Shown one piece after another: positions 43,798 through 52,351 of a stretch of 64,000 nt of DNA. The notes beneath the pieces are model-generated. The model was not told the DNA's origin. It saw only the letters and a program-made list of their open reading frames with translations, and searched no databases. The position numbers and the translations under genes were made by a program. This stretch comes from Anaerobacillus alkaliphilus (GTDB lineage: Bacteria > Bacillota > Bacilli > Bacillales > Anaerobacillaceae). The stretch is taken from positions 248,001 to 312,000 of the forward strand of contig NZ_QOUX01000001.1 in the NCBI RefSeq assembly GCF_004116265.1, given 5' to 3'. Positions within the stretch are counted from its first letter, which is position 1. The number at the start of each line of letters is the position of its first letter.

Positions 43798-44178
43798 TTA
43801 ATCAGCTAATTTTTTATCTAAGTTTTCCTTTAAAATGAAGATAATGATCCGTTCACCATTTCTAGTACTAATGTCAGTGTGAAAGCTTTCTACTGTTTCG
43901 CCTGTGATAGAATGAATCATGTCCTTTAATTGTTGGTTTCCTGTTTCAATTAGATCAGCACGAATTTTTTTTATAGAAAGAAGTCCTGTTTCAGTCTTAG
44001 TCAGTTCTTGTTCAGCAGGGGTCAAAATCCCTTTTAAGTGAACAATGATCAAATTACGTAGAATATCTGTTTTTACTTGAAGAGGTCCTCGACCAAGGTA
44101 TTCCTTTTCCCATTGTGTAATGGTTTTACTTATTTCTGCTTCGAGTTGTCCCTTTTTTTGAAAAGTAGCCTTTTCCAT
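43798..44178 (-). CDS. DUF2294 family protein
   Basis: A 126-residue soluble protein: KKGQLEAEISKTITQWEKEY, LGRGPLQVKTDILRNLIIVH with LKGILTPAEQEL, and FHTDISTRNGERIIIFILKE. This is the DUF2294 domain of unknown biochemistry. It lies directly upstream of the SbtA-type transporter on the same strand, with a terminator in the 99-bp gap. The location suggests a regulator or partner of the transporter. ATG follows AAAGGGGGAA. Confidence 0.85.
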   Translation of the reverse strand: MEKATFQKKGQLEAEISKTITQWEKEYLGRGPLQVKTDILRNLIIVHLKGILTPAEQELTKTETGLLSIKKIRADLIETGNQQLKDMIHSITGETVESFHTDISTRNGERIIIFILKENLDKKLAD

Positions 44179-44535
44179 CTATATTCCCCCTTTTTTCATA
44201 GAGTAAGTACATAAATATACAATATAAAAAATAAAAAGTATATTCCGAACGTACGTAAAGACGGGAATATACCGGTTAAATGTAAATCAATGAATAGGTT
44301 TGAGAGCAGAGATTGTCCTTGTACCACTGCCATTTTACGTAGCATTAATCTAAGGCTAATCTTTCACAACCGTTCATGTATTTATTACACGGTCAATATT
44401 TAGTTACTCTTGATTATAAAGATGCAAAAGAATGATGTCAATATTTTCTTTTATTCAATAAAAATAAGTATATATAGACAAAATAACAAGTATAAAATAT
44501 TATATGAAGTAAATCTTCAATCTTATGGAGGCAAT
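44179..44535. other. Gene-free divergent promoter region
   Basis: Between the minus-strand DUF2294 gene and the plus-strand ZIP remnant. It must hold both promoters. I see AT-rich stretches but no convincing element, no Fur/Zur-type palindrome and no open frame with a ribosome binding site. Confidence 0.4.
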
Positions 44536-45264
44536 ATGGGAGAATTTTTAGTTGCTAGTATCCTTTCCGCTTTAGCGACCGGTATCGGTGCTTTACCTGT
44601 CTTATTTTTTCAAAAAGCAACACATCGGTGGCGTGATATTTTATTAGCATTTACGGCAGGAGTTATGGTTGCGGCTGCAACATTTGAATTAATACCAGAA
44701 GCTCTTGAAATGTCAAATATCTTAATTATGTCCATAGGAGTTTTACTGGGTGTTCTCGTCTTAACGTTGTTAGAGCGAACGATCCCCCATATAGATCTAG
44801 GTCATAATAAGCAGAAGATAAATTTTGATCAAAAGTCAATTTTAATTATTGCTGCAATTACTCTACATAACCTTCCAGAAGGACTTTCGGTTGGTGTCAG
44901 TTACGGAAGTGGTGTAGAAGGGCTTGGTCCAGTGATTGCAATTGCGATAGGTCTGCAAAATGCACCAGAAGGCCTTTTAATTGCATTGTTTTTAGTTCAA
45001 CAGCAAGTAAGCAAATGAAAAGCATTTATTCTAGCTACGTTAACAGGTGCGGTAGAAATTGTGACAGCCATTATAGGCTTTTTCCTGACGGCATATGTTT
45101 CAGGGATTGTGCCACTTGGGTTAGCGTTTGCGGCAGGTTCAATGCTTTATATCGTATACAAGGAAATCATACCAGAAAGTCACGGTGATGGGCACGCCTT
45201 GAGTGCTACCTATTCATTTGTCTTTGGGTTGTTAGCGATGATTTTTTTAACAAGTATTTTCTAG
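44536..45264 (+). pseudogene. ZIP-family metal transporter interrupted by an in-frame TGA
   Basis: Start at ATG behind TGGAGGC. Reading through 45016-45018 gives a full ZIP protein of about 242 residues: GEFLVASILSALATGIGALP, LLAFTAGVMVAAATFELIPE, ITLHNLPEGLSVGVSYGSG (metal His and Glu), GLQNAPEGLLIAL and, after the stop, KAFILATLTGAVEIVTAIIG and GSMLYIVYKEIIPESHGDG. The TGA sits where ZIP proteins usually have Trp (S-R/K-W-K-A-F), so a TGG to TGA change is the simplest cause. The rest is intact, suggesting a recent mutation, a sequencing error or readthrough. Confidence 0.85.
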
Positions 45265-45285
45265 ACTAGAATGGTGTAATAAATA

Positions 45286-45744
45286 ATGGAGTCTATCTCA
45301 TTTGAACAAGCGACAGATGAAACGTTATACATCGTAATGGAAATGGTAAATTCTAATCCAGAGTATAATCTTTTGCGGCATGGAAAAGAAGCGATAACAC
45401 TAGAAGAAGTAAAACAGGAGTTCATCAATGAACATACAAAAAGCTTATTCATTAAGCTTGATGATACGTATATTGGAACAATAAACTACCTCCCAATGCA
45501 TCCCAAGGATCAATGTCCGTGGTTAAATGAATTTATCATTCATAGGGATTATCAGGGGTTTGGTTTCGGAAGTCAGTCATACGAATTATTTGAAAAACAG
45601 CTTGATATTAAGAAGATCCGAAGTGGTCTCGTAAAAAATAATCTCACTGGAAAGCACTTTTTAGAGATAAAAGGATATGAGTTAATCTATTCTTTTATTA
45701 ACCAAGGTTTAGAAATCGATGTATATGAAAGGCTCTTTTCGTAA
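45286..45744 (+). CDS. GNAT-family acetyltransferase
   Basis: A 152-residue protein with a weak GNAT pattern: LYIVMEMVNSNPEYNLLRHG, YIGTINYLPMHPKDQCPWLN and EFIIHRDYQGFGFGSQSYEL (acetyl-CoA loop QGFGFGS). Substrate unknown. No good ribosome binding site is seen before ATG 45286. The final codons CTC TTT TCG TAA are the first bases of a MITE, so the native C-terminus has been replaced by element sequence. Confidence 0.75.
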   Translation: MESISFEQATDETLYIVMEMVNSNPEYNLLRHGKEAITLEEVKQEFINEHTKSLFIKLDDTYIGTINYLPMHPKDQCPWLNEFIIHRDYQGFGFGSQSYELFEKQLDIKKIRSGLVKNNLTGKHFLEIKGYELIYSFINQGLEIDVYERLFS

Positions 45745-46092
45745 ACTTTGTGGCTATTACTACAAAATGCTTCGTTTTGAATAAGTGTTTTGTTAGTTAC
45801 TAAGCTTTTAGGTTAGAAAAGATGCCCCGCGGAACCTTGTGCAATGGGTATATTGCTTAATTTAAGGCTGTTTTCGCAAAGTTTGTTGCTTTCGTAAAAA
45901 TCCCAAAAACCGGATTTTTACACAAAATACTTAGAATTCACAACTAATTTAGTAAGTAGTGCTCTTTTCTTACATAATTTATTGGATGATATTTCCATAT
46001 AGGGTATTTTTTCGATTGTTTTAGGGGGAAAAAGCCACAATGTTTACGAAAAGAGCCTAATTTAAAAAACAACAATTTATGCGAACACAGCC
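45731..46092 (+). mobile_element. MITE copy E, degenerate outer element (interrupted)
   Basis: Left end GGCTCTTTTCGTAAACTTTG at 45731; right end ATTTATGCGAACACAGCC at 46092, flanked by ATATGAAA and TTATGAAA. The interior has diverged and is split by copy F. This is an older insertion. Confidence 0.75.
45865..46057 (-). mobile_element. MITE copy F (193 bp), nested in copy E
   Basis: Inverted copy from GGCTGTTTTCGC to GAGCC with perfect 8-bp duplications TAATTTAA on both sides (45857-45864, 46058-46065). Lacks the CTCCTGCGG module. Confidence 0.92.
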
Positions 46093-46137
46093 TTATGAAA
46101 AAGAGACTGCTTAGGTGAAATGTAAGCAGTCTTCATT

Positions 46138-46482
46138 TTATTCCCAACGTTTCATCTGGTTAGGAATATCGTCAATAGAGATAAGCATTTTTTGCATAGG
46201 AGGAGGGCAACTAGAATTATATTTTTTCACAAGGATATTTATTTCTTCAACTTCTTGGGTGATTTTTTCGTTATGTAGAGCACGGTTTTCTAACAAAGGT
46301 AATACTTTAGCCAATCGATCACGAATTTGTTGTTGAAGACCTACCCAACCAGGGCGATAGCCTGCGTTTTTTACAGTTCTATCAAGTACGTCTCCTTCTA
46401 ACACCTCACGTGATAGGGGCTTTCCCATTCCTTTTAAAGGTACGTCTTTGTTAATTAAATCGCCTAACCAGTCTCTAGACAT
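46138..46482 (-). CDS. DUF1992 (DnaJ-homologue-associated) protein
   Basis: A 114-residue soluble protein: DWLGDLINKDVPLKGMGKPL, RTVKNAGYRPGWVGLQQQIR and NEKITQEVEEINILVKKYNS. The GKPL-xxxx-LxxxxxxNAGYxPxWxxL pattern is that of DUF1992, the conserved domain of DnaJ-homologue C28. There is no J domain. Function unknown. ATG follows GGAGGGAT. Confidence 0.85.
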   Translation of the reverse strand: MSRDWLGDLINKDVPLKGMGKPLSREVLEGDVLDRTVKNAGYRPGWVGLQQQIRDRLAKVLPLLENRALHNEKITQEVEEINILVKKYNSSCPPPMQKMLISIDDIPNQMKRWE

Positions 46483-46592
46483 ATACTATCCCTCCATAAG
46501 GTGAATTGTTTTACTTCTAGTTTAACATACATAGCCAAACTCGTAGCTGAAAAGAAAAAAACAGACGGTTTTGTAACCGCCTGTTACTATGT

Positions 46593-47777
46593 CTATTTTC
46601 TAGATGTAACTTCATAAATAGCGTATTTTAAATAATCCCCTTCATCAGCACCAAGTAGTCTAGGATGGTCAACTCCAGCTCCGCTCCAATGGATTTTACG
46701 CAAAATCTTCTGGGCATCAAAGGCAGCATCTTGAACCATTTGGATAAACATATCAGGATGAACATGGTAAGAGCAGCTGGCTGTTACGAAATAGCCACCT
46801 TCTTTTACAAGCTTTAATCCACTCAAGTTGACGTCCTTATAACCGTGATAGGCTTTTTCAACAGCGTTACGAGATTTGGCAAAGGCAGGTGGGTCAATAA
46901 TTACTACATCCCACTTTTTCCCGTCTCTAACAGCTTCTCTTAAGTAGTCAAAAGCATTAGCAACAACGAAATCAATGTTTTCATTAAAATCGTTTAACTC
47001 GGCATTTCTTCTAGCTGTGTTGATGGCATGTTCGGAAATATCAACTGCCGTCACATGCTTTGCCCCGTATAAATAAGCGTTTAACATAAATGACCCAGTG
47101 TGTGTAAAGCAATCTAAAACTGTCGCATCTGGTGAAATTAAAGGCTTAATTGCTGCGCGATTTTCTCTTTGATCAAAGAAAAAGCCAGTTTTCTGTCCGC
47201 CTTCAATGTCGACGATGTATTTTACACCGTTCTCTTCTATTTCAATTTCAGTAGGAGACTCGCCCCACCAAAATCCTTTTCCTTGCTCTAAACCTTCTAA
47301 CTCACGAACATATACATCGTTTCGTAAATAAATGGCTTTTGGATCAAACACCTCTAGAAGTCCTTTTAAGATCCAATCTTTACGAACTTCTATTCCTAGT
47401 GAAACAATTTGCACAACCAAGACGTCCTCGTATTTATCTACAACTAATCCTGGCAGGAAATCTGCTTCACCGTAAATAGCTCGACATGAACGAGCCTCAG
47501 GTATAAAGCGCTGGCGATGCTGCCATGCCTTACGAATTTTCTCAATAAAAAACTGTTCATTTATTTCTTCATCATGGTACGTTAAAAGACGTACGATCAT
47601 TTGTGATTTTGGGTTTATGTAACCTTTACCTAATAACAACTTCTGGTGGTTGTAGACTTCAACGATATCACCTGGCTCATAGGATCCTATGATGGTAGCT
47701 ACCTCATTTTGATAGATCCAAGGATGGCCTTCTTCTAAACGCTTTCGGCGCTGTTTGTTTAAAATCACTTTTGCCAC
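46593..47777 (-). CDS. RlmI-family SAM-dependent rRNA methyltransferase with PUA domain
   Basis: Start chosen at GTG 47777, nine bases after CGGAG, giving the conserved N-terminus AKVILNKQRRKRLEEGHPWI. The 394-residue protein has an N-terminal PUA RNA-binding domain (1-80), a central EEHEE-type region and a Rossmann methyltransferase domain: FFFDQRENRAAI, VLDCFTHTGSFML (SAM motif I), DVVIIDPPAF and FVTASCSYHV (catalytic Cys region). RlmI methylates 23S rRNA cytidine in E. coli; the position modified here is not certain. Confidence 0.9.
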   Translation of the reverse strand: MAKVILNKQRRKRLEEGHPWIYQNEVATIIGSYEPGDIVEVYNHQKLLLGKGYINPKSQMIVRLLTYHDEEINEQFFIEKIRKAWQHRQRFIPEARSCRAIYGEADFLPGLVVDKYEDVLVVQIVSLGIEVRKDWILKGLLEVFDPKAIYLRNDVYVRELEGLEQGKGFWWGESPTEIEIEENGVKYIVDIEGGQKTGFFFDQRENRAAIKPLISPDATVLDCFTHTGSFMLNAYLYGAKHVTAVDISEHAINTARRNAELNDFNENIDFVVANAFDYLREAVRDGKKWDVVIIDPPAFAKSRNAVEKAYHGYKDVNLSGLKLVKEGGYFVTASCSYHVHPDMFIQMVQDAAFDAQKILRKIHWSGAGVDHPRLLGADEGDYLKYAIYEVTSRK

Positions 47778-47937
47778 GTTCTCAACTCCGTTTTTTCTAA
47801 AAATACGATCATTTATAAATTCTAGTATAACCATATCATCATACAGAAATAAGGTTTTCTTGGCAATCATCACCACTATGTTAATTGTTTTTCGTTTATG
47901 ATAAGATAAATAATCATATAAAGTAGGAGTGAGTTAC

Positions 47938-48138
47938 ATGATTCATACCAAATGGCAGAATAGCCCAACGATTAAAACAGTTAAATGCGTACATACAAAT
48001 GCCAAGAAATATACAGTAAGCTCTGCATTAACTGAAGGAAAGATGTATGAAGTGAAAAACGAGACAGAGGAATTTATCTTTGTTATTGATAACACAGGAA
48101 AAGTAGGAGCTTATTACAAAGAGTATTTTGAAGGATAA
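47938..48138 (+). CDS. DUF6501-type small protein (66 aa)
   Basis: Start chosen at the ATG behind TAGGAGTGAG. The product MIHTKWQNSPTIKTVKCVHT then NAKKYTVSSALTEGKMYEVK resembles a short SH3-like beta protein conserved in Bacillaceae, which I match to DUF6501 with moderate confidence. Function unknown. Its stop overlaps the terminator. Confidence 0.7.
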   Translation: MIHTKWQNSPTIKTVKCVHTNAKKYTVSSALTEGKMYEVKNETEEFIFVIDNTGKVGAYYKEYFEG

Positions 48139-48162
48139 GGTGGTTTTTACCACCTTATTTTT
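48135..48162 (+). terminator. Terminator
   Basis: ATAAGGTGG/CCACCTTAT with TTTTT. Confidence 0.88.
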
Positions 48163-48186
48163 CGTCATTGCTGGAGGGGGTTGTAA

Positions 48187-48840
48187 ATGAAGTCAGTATT
48201 AATTATCGGAGCTACGGGGTTAGTCGGTGGTCATCTATTAGATCGTCTATTACAGAGTGGGGATTATGGAAGGGTTGTTACGGTAACTCGTAGACCACTG
48301 GAAATAATTCACGATAAACTTGAACAACACGTAATTAACTTTGATGAATTAGCACAACATCAAGACATCTTTGCAGTTGATACTGTATTTTGCACGCTTG
48401 GAACAACAATGAAACAGGCTAAAACCAAAGAGCAGTTTGTAAAGGTAGATTTTGATTATCCATTACAAGTAGCGAAATTAGCCAAAGAAAAAAAGGTTAA
48501 TCAATTTTTTATTGTGACGGCAATGGGGGCTAACCAGCATTCGCGTTTCTTTTATAACCAAGTAAAGGGAAATGTAGAAGCTGCTATTCAAGAGCTATCT
48601 ATTCCAGTGCTTTACATTATAAGGCCGTCCTTATTGTTAGGTGACAGAAATGAAGCAAGGTTTGGCGAAGATCTCGGTCAAAAAGTAACAAAAGTCATCC
48701 CCTATTTATTTAAAGGTCCTTTACAAAGGTTTAAGCCAAATGAAGCATCTTCAGTAGCCAGTGCAATGCTAAATCTCTCGCTAAAAAACGAAGAAGGAAC
48801 TCACGTAATAGAGTCAAAAATGATAGAACAATACAAATGA
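48187..48840 (+). CDS. NAD(P)-binding oxidoreductase (atypical SDR)
   Basis: A 217-residue Rossmann protein: SVLIIGATGLVGGHLLDRLL (NADP-binding GxxGxxG), CTLGTTMKQAKTKEQFVKVD, FFIVTAMGANQHSRFFYNQV with YNQVKG in the place of the SDR YxxxK pair, and VLYIIRPSLLLGDRNEARFG. This is the HTATIP2/YwnB-like atypical SDR group; substrate unknown. ATG follows GGAGGGGGT. A MITE follows. Confidence 0.85.
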   Translation: MKSVLIIGATGLVGGHLLDRLLQSGDYGRVVTVTRRPLEIIHDKLEQHVINFDELAQHQDIFAVDTVFCTLGTTMKQAKTKEQFVKVDFDYPLQVAKLAKEKKVNQFFIVTAMGANQHSRFFYNQVKGNVEAAIQELSIPVLYIIRPSLLLGDRNEARFGEDLGQKVTKVIPYLFKGPLQRFKPNEASSVASAMLNLSLKNEEGTHVIESKMIEQYK

Positions 48841-48871
48841 GGAAATAGCTGCGTGCTGTTTCTTTTTTTTA

Positions 48872-49095
48872 GGCTCTTTTCGTAAACATTGCTCCTGCGG
48901 TTACTCGTCGCACAAAAAAACTGTGGCTTTTTTATCCTAAAATAAACGGAAAAATACCCTAGATGAAGATATCAGCCAATAAATTATGTAAGAAAAGAGC
49001 ATTACTTACTAAATTAGTAGTAAATTCTTAGTAATTTGTGTAAAAATCCGGCTTTTGGGATTTTTACGAAAGCAACAAACTTTGCGAAAACAGCC
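48872..49095 (+). mobile_element. MITE copy G (224 bp)
   Basis: GGCTC at 48872 to CAGCC at 49095, with perfect 8-bp duplications TTTTTTTA on both sides. Carries one CTCCTGCGG module. Confidence 0.92.
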
Positions 49096-49199
49096 TTTTT
49101 TTATTGACATTATTTTGAAAACCAGTTATGATAACTGTGTATTAAGTGTACTATCTTAAATAGTACAGATGTTACACAGTGAATGGAGGAGAAGTAAAA

Positions 49200-49904
49200 A
49201 TGTTAACAATAAAAAATCTAAGCCACTCTTTTTTTATTGGGAAGAAACATGAAGAAAAAGAAATGGCTGTATTAAAAAACGTTTCATTCAACATAAAAAA
49301 AGGGGAAATTGCGACAATCGTTGGGCGAAGTGGCTCTGGGAAATCAACTTTACTAAATATACTCTCAGGTTATTTAGGTGCTTCGTCTGGGCAAATCATG
49401 ATAAATGGTACGGATGTGACAAGCTTTAATGAAACCGAGTGGGCGAAGTTTCGCTTAGAAAATTTGGGATTTATTTTTCAGAGTTTTCAGTTGATCCCTA
49501 GTCTAACAACCTTTGAAAATGTAGAACTACCATTAACGTTAAAAGGGATTGCCCCTAAAAAACGCAGCGATTTAGTAAATCAAATGTTAAAAGAGGTAGG
49601 ATTAGAAGACCATGGAAGTCATTTTCCAAATGAATTGTCAGGTGGGCAACAGCAACGAGTAAGTATAGCAAGAGCATTAATAACCAACCCATCCATAATA
49701 TTAGCTGATGAACCTACAGGAAGCTTGGACTCTGAAACAGAAAGGGATATATTAAAACTTATTAAAAAGTTAAACAAAGAGAAAGGCATAACCTTTTTTA
49801 TTATTACTCACGACGAAAACGTTGCTGAAATCTCTAAGCGGAGTTTTCAATTGCATGATGGGGTTTTACATATGAACGGAGGTGTTTTCGTTGAGGCTCA
49901 GTGA
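49200..49904 (+). CDS. ABC transporter ATP-binding protein (MacB/LolD type)
   Basis: Start chosen at ATG 49200 after GGAGGAG. The 234-residue ATPase has Walker A GRSGSGKST, Q-loop FIFQSFQLIPSLT, signature LSGGQQQRVSIARAL, Walker B ILADEPTGSLD and H-loop ITHDENV. It belongs with the FtsX-type permease that overlaps its 3' end by 14 bp. Such pairs export lipids, peptides or antibiotics, or carry out mechanotransmission. No two-component system is adjacent. Confidence 0.92.
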   Translation: MLTIKNLSHSFFIGKKHEEKEMAVLKNVSFNIKKGEIATIVGRSGSGKSTLLNILSGYLGASSGQIMINGTDVTSFNETEWAKFRLENLGFIFQSFQLIPSLTTFENVELPLTLKGIAPKKRSDLVNQMLKEVGLEDHGSHFPNELSGGQQQRVSIARALITNPSIILADEPTGSLDSETERDILKLIKKLNKEKGITFFIITHDENVAEISKRSFQLHDGVLHMNGGVFVEAQ

Positions 49905-51201
49905 CCAACTTCATTATATTCGTAGAAACATGAAGAAAAATAAAGTACGAGTGTTTATGACGATTTTGGCTACAACGATGGGTTGTGCATTCTTAATTGT
50001 GTTGGCTTCAGTGGGATTCGGAGTTCACAAGAGTACGACTGAAGAAATGACCAAATATCAATTGCTCACAGAAATTCAGGTTAATGGGAGGGAAGTTAAT
50101 GGTCATTATGAACCTATGAAAGAAGAAGATATCCATAAATTAAGGGAAGAAGATAACGTCAATGCTGTTGTCGGCAGGGTTCGTTTGTATTCAGGACTAG
50201 ATATAACCTTAGACGGAAGATCAGCAAATGTAGAAGCATTGTTAACAGACATGGTAGAAGAGGAACGGGCAAATTTAGAATTAGAAGCAGGGAAAATTCC
50301 TACGGATAAAAACGAGGTGATTGTTGGTTACCATTTTGCAAAAGGATTATTAACGGAAGCGGAACGAGCACAACAGCAATTATTCTATGAAAAGGGGGAA
50401 GGAGAACTTCCAACTGGATTTGATGGAGAACTTATCGGAAAAACATTAACAGTATTAATTAACAATGAAGAAGGAGTTTTCCAAGAACAAGTACAGTTTG
50501 TTATCTCTGGGATTAGCAAAGCACCAACAAGAGACTGGGTGGAAGATCGAGTTGTTTATATAAGCAATGAATTTAGAGACCAATTGTTTACGGCAATCCT
50601 CACAGAAGAAGAACTAGAAATGAGAAAGCATAATCCATTTGATCAAGTACGAGTGTTTGCTTCGAGTATTAATCATGTCGAGGACATAAGCAAGTCATTA
50701 AAAGAGCAAGGATATTATGTGTACTCAATATCAGACGAGTTAAAGGGAATGAACTTATTTTTTTCTGTCTTAAAAGCAGGACTAATCTTTGTCGGGACGA
50801 TAACCGTACTTATTGCCTCTATTGGTATATTTAATACAATGACGATGGCAGTGACAGAACGGACACAGGATATTGGAATTATGAAGGCCATTGGCGGTAG
50901 CCCGTCGTTTATTCGAAAGATGTTTTTAATGGAATGTGCAATTATTGGGGTACTGGGTTCTATGATTGGTGTGGTCATTTCCTATGGAATTAGTTGGGCA
51001 GCTAATGTCATTATTCCTTTAATTTTAGAGGCTGTGGTAGATACAAGAGGACCAGTAGAGTTTACATTTTCTCATATTCCACTATCATTAGTAATTATTG
51101 CTGCATCAATTAGTATCGGCGTAGCAATTCTATCTGGCTTACGACCAGCAATTAAAGCCACAAATATTAACGTTTTATCGGCATTAAGAAGAGAAATGTA
51201 G
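49891..51201 (+). CDS. ABC transporter permease (MacB/FtsX family)
   Basis: Start chosen at the TTG after GGAGGTG, inside the ATPase gene. The 436-residue protein has an N-terminal span (MTILATTMGCAFLIVLASVG), an extracytoplasmic MacB-type domain (about 55-300) and three C-terminal spans in the FtsX domain: FVGTITVLIASIGIFNTMTM, AVTERTQDIGIMKAIGGSPS, and the final SLVIIAASISIGVAILSGLR. It is coupled to the ATPase. Substrate unknown. Confidence 0.92.
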   Translation: MRLSDQLHYIRRNMKKNKVRVFMTILATTMGCAFLIVLASVGFGVHKSTTEEMTKYQLLTEIQVNGREVNGHYEPMKEEDIHKLREEDNVNAVVGRVRLYSGLDITLDGRSANVEALLTDMVEEERANLELEAGKIPTDKNEVIVGYHFAKGLLTEAERAQQQLFYEKGEGELPTGFDGELIGKTLTVLINNEEGVFQEQVQFVISGISKAPTRDWVEDRVVYISNEFRDQLFTAILTEEELEMRKHNPFDQVRVFASSINHVEDISKSLKEQGYYVYSISDELKGMNLFFSVLKAGLIFVGTITVLIASIGIFNTMTMAVTERTQDIGIMKAIGGSPSFIRKMFLMECAIIGVLGSMIGVVISYGISWAANVIIPLILEAVVDTRGPVEFTFSHIPLSLVIIAASISIGVAILSGLRPAIKATNINVLSALRREM

Positions 51202-51206
51202 TTTGT

Positions 51207-51242
51207 TGTGCTCTCTACTAACGTTTATAAGTAGAGAGCACA
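51207..51242 (+). terminator. Terminator of the ABC transporter operon
   Basis: Perfect 12-bp stem TGTGCTCTCTAC/GTAGAGAGCACA; the T run after it is weak. Confidence 0.7.
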
Positions 51243-51387
51243 AGTTGATTTTATCACTAATTCCTGATAACCACTTTTCAATGAGTCACCAATCGCTAAG
51301 TAATTCATTGTTTAAATTCCTTTCAATATTTGACTATCGTATGTAGCAAGAAAAAAATCGTTTATCTATCTAGGAGTTCGAATAGAA

Positions 51388-51418
51388 TAAAAAGCCGCCC
51401 AGCAGGTAGCGGCTTTTA
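51388..51418 (-). terminator. Terminator near the zinc-ribbon gene
   Basis: AAAGCCGC/GCGGCTTT stem, with T runs on both strands, about 50 bp after the minus-strand stop. Confidence 0.75.
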
Positions 51419-51467
51419 AAAATGAATAGAAAAGAAGGATAATTTAAACGAAAAATCGAAATACAGA

Positions 51468-51692
51468 TTAAAGTTGTGCAGCCTTTACAAAGCGAGTCTC
51501 GTCTTCTACAAGACCACAGCTAGCACATTGAACTCTCTTGTTAGGTCCTGTATACCGTAAATGATAAGGCTCAAGGTTTTCGATAGGAGTGTAAGCTCCA
51601 GTTGCTGTATCCATTTTTACCGCAGTAACAACCTGATCGATAATGTTGAAGCGGCTTCTTGCTTTGCAAGAGGGACAACGATAACTAGTCAT
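51468..51692 (-). CDS. Small zinc-ribbon protein (74 aa)
   Basis: Start chosen at the ATG behind AAAGGAG at 51692. Two CxxC knuckles, MTSYRCPSCKARSRF and RVQCASCGLVEDE, flank a beta segment, suggesting one structural zinc. The composition fits a nucleic-acid or protein-binding zinc ribbon. Function unknown. Monocistronic. Confidence 0.75.
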   Translation of the reverse strand: MTSYRCPSCKARSRFNIIDQVVTAVKMDTATGAYTPIENLEPYHLRYTGPNKRVQCASCGLVEDETRFVKAAQL

Positions 51693-51905
51693 GATAAAAC
51701 TCCTTTCATCTAAAAAAGTTATTTTTAGTATCTCTAACAATATTTACATTATTCAAAGGAAGGCAAAATGGACAAGAACTAAACCTATTAGCAGAGAAGA
51801 GGATTTTAAATGCTAGTAGTTTTAATTTGACTGTTTGAGGGTAAAATCTATCGTGAATATAAATTCAGCGATAGTTTTATAAATTTTATAAAGGAGGGTA
51901 TTAAC

Positions 51906-52295
51906 ATGGCAATAACATTTAAACAAATGGTTGCTCAAGCACGTGAGCATGTTTCTGCGATTAGTTCTGCAGAGGCTCGTGAGAAAATGCAAGGAAATCC
52001 AAACACACTGGTAATTGATGTACAAGAAAAAGAAGCGGCAGGTGCTTGTGGGTTAATTCCAAGCAGTTTGAACATCTCTTTAGGGATGCTGCCAATTCGA
52101 GCTGATCTTGAACTTCCAGAGCATTTACGTGAACCACGTTTAGCAGATCGTAATCAAACAGTCATTATTACTTGTGGTGCTGGAGGACAAGCTGCATTAG
52201 GATCTTACCTTCTGCATCAAATGGGTTTCTCCGATGTTTCATTTATTGAAGGTGGAACAAGTGCGTGGAAAGAAGCAGGATATGAAGTAGAGTAA
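51906..52295 (+). CDS. Rhodanese-like protein
   Basis: A 129-residue single rhodanese domain: NTLVIDVQEKEAAGACGLIP, HLREPRLADRNQTVIITCGA with GGQA as active-site loop (Cys in TCGAGGQA) and LHQMGFSDVSFIEGGTSAW. It is a sulfurtransferase or thiol carrier in the cytoplasm. ATG follows AAGGAGGG. Terminator downstream. Confidence 0.92.
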   Translation: MAITFKQMVAQAREHVSAISSAEAREKMQGNPNTLVIDVQEKEAAGACGLIPSSLNISLGMLPIRADLELPEHLREPRLADRNQTVIITCGAGGQAALGSYLLHQMGFSDVSFIEGGTSAWKEAGYEVE

Positions 52296-52306
52296 GAACT
52301 AAACAG

Positions 52307-52344
52307 ACAAGGCGTAGAGATAATGTTTCTCTACGCCTTGTTTC
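52307..52344 (+). terminator. Terminator between rhodanese and YitT genes
   Basis: Fourteen-base-pair stem ACAAGGCGTAGAGA/TCTCTACGCCTTGT. Confidence 0.92.
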
Positions 52345-52351
52345 TTTTATA

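Noticed and set aside
45016-45018. TGA in the ZIP gene as selenocysteine
   Set aside because: ZIP proteins have Trp, not Cys, at this place, and no SECIS-like hairpin or Sec machinery is visible.
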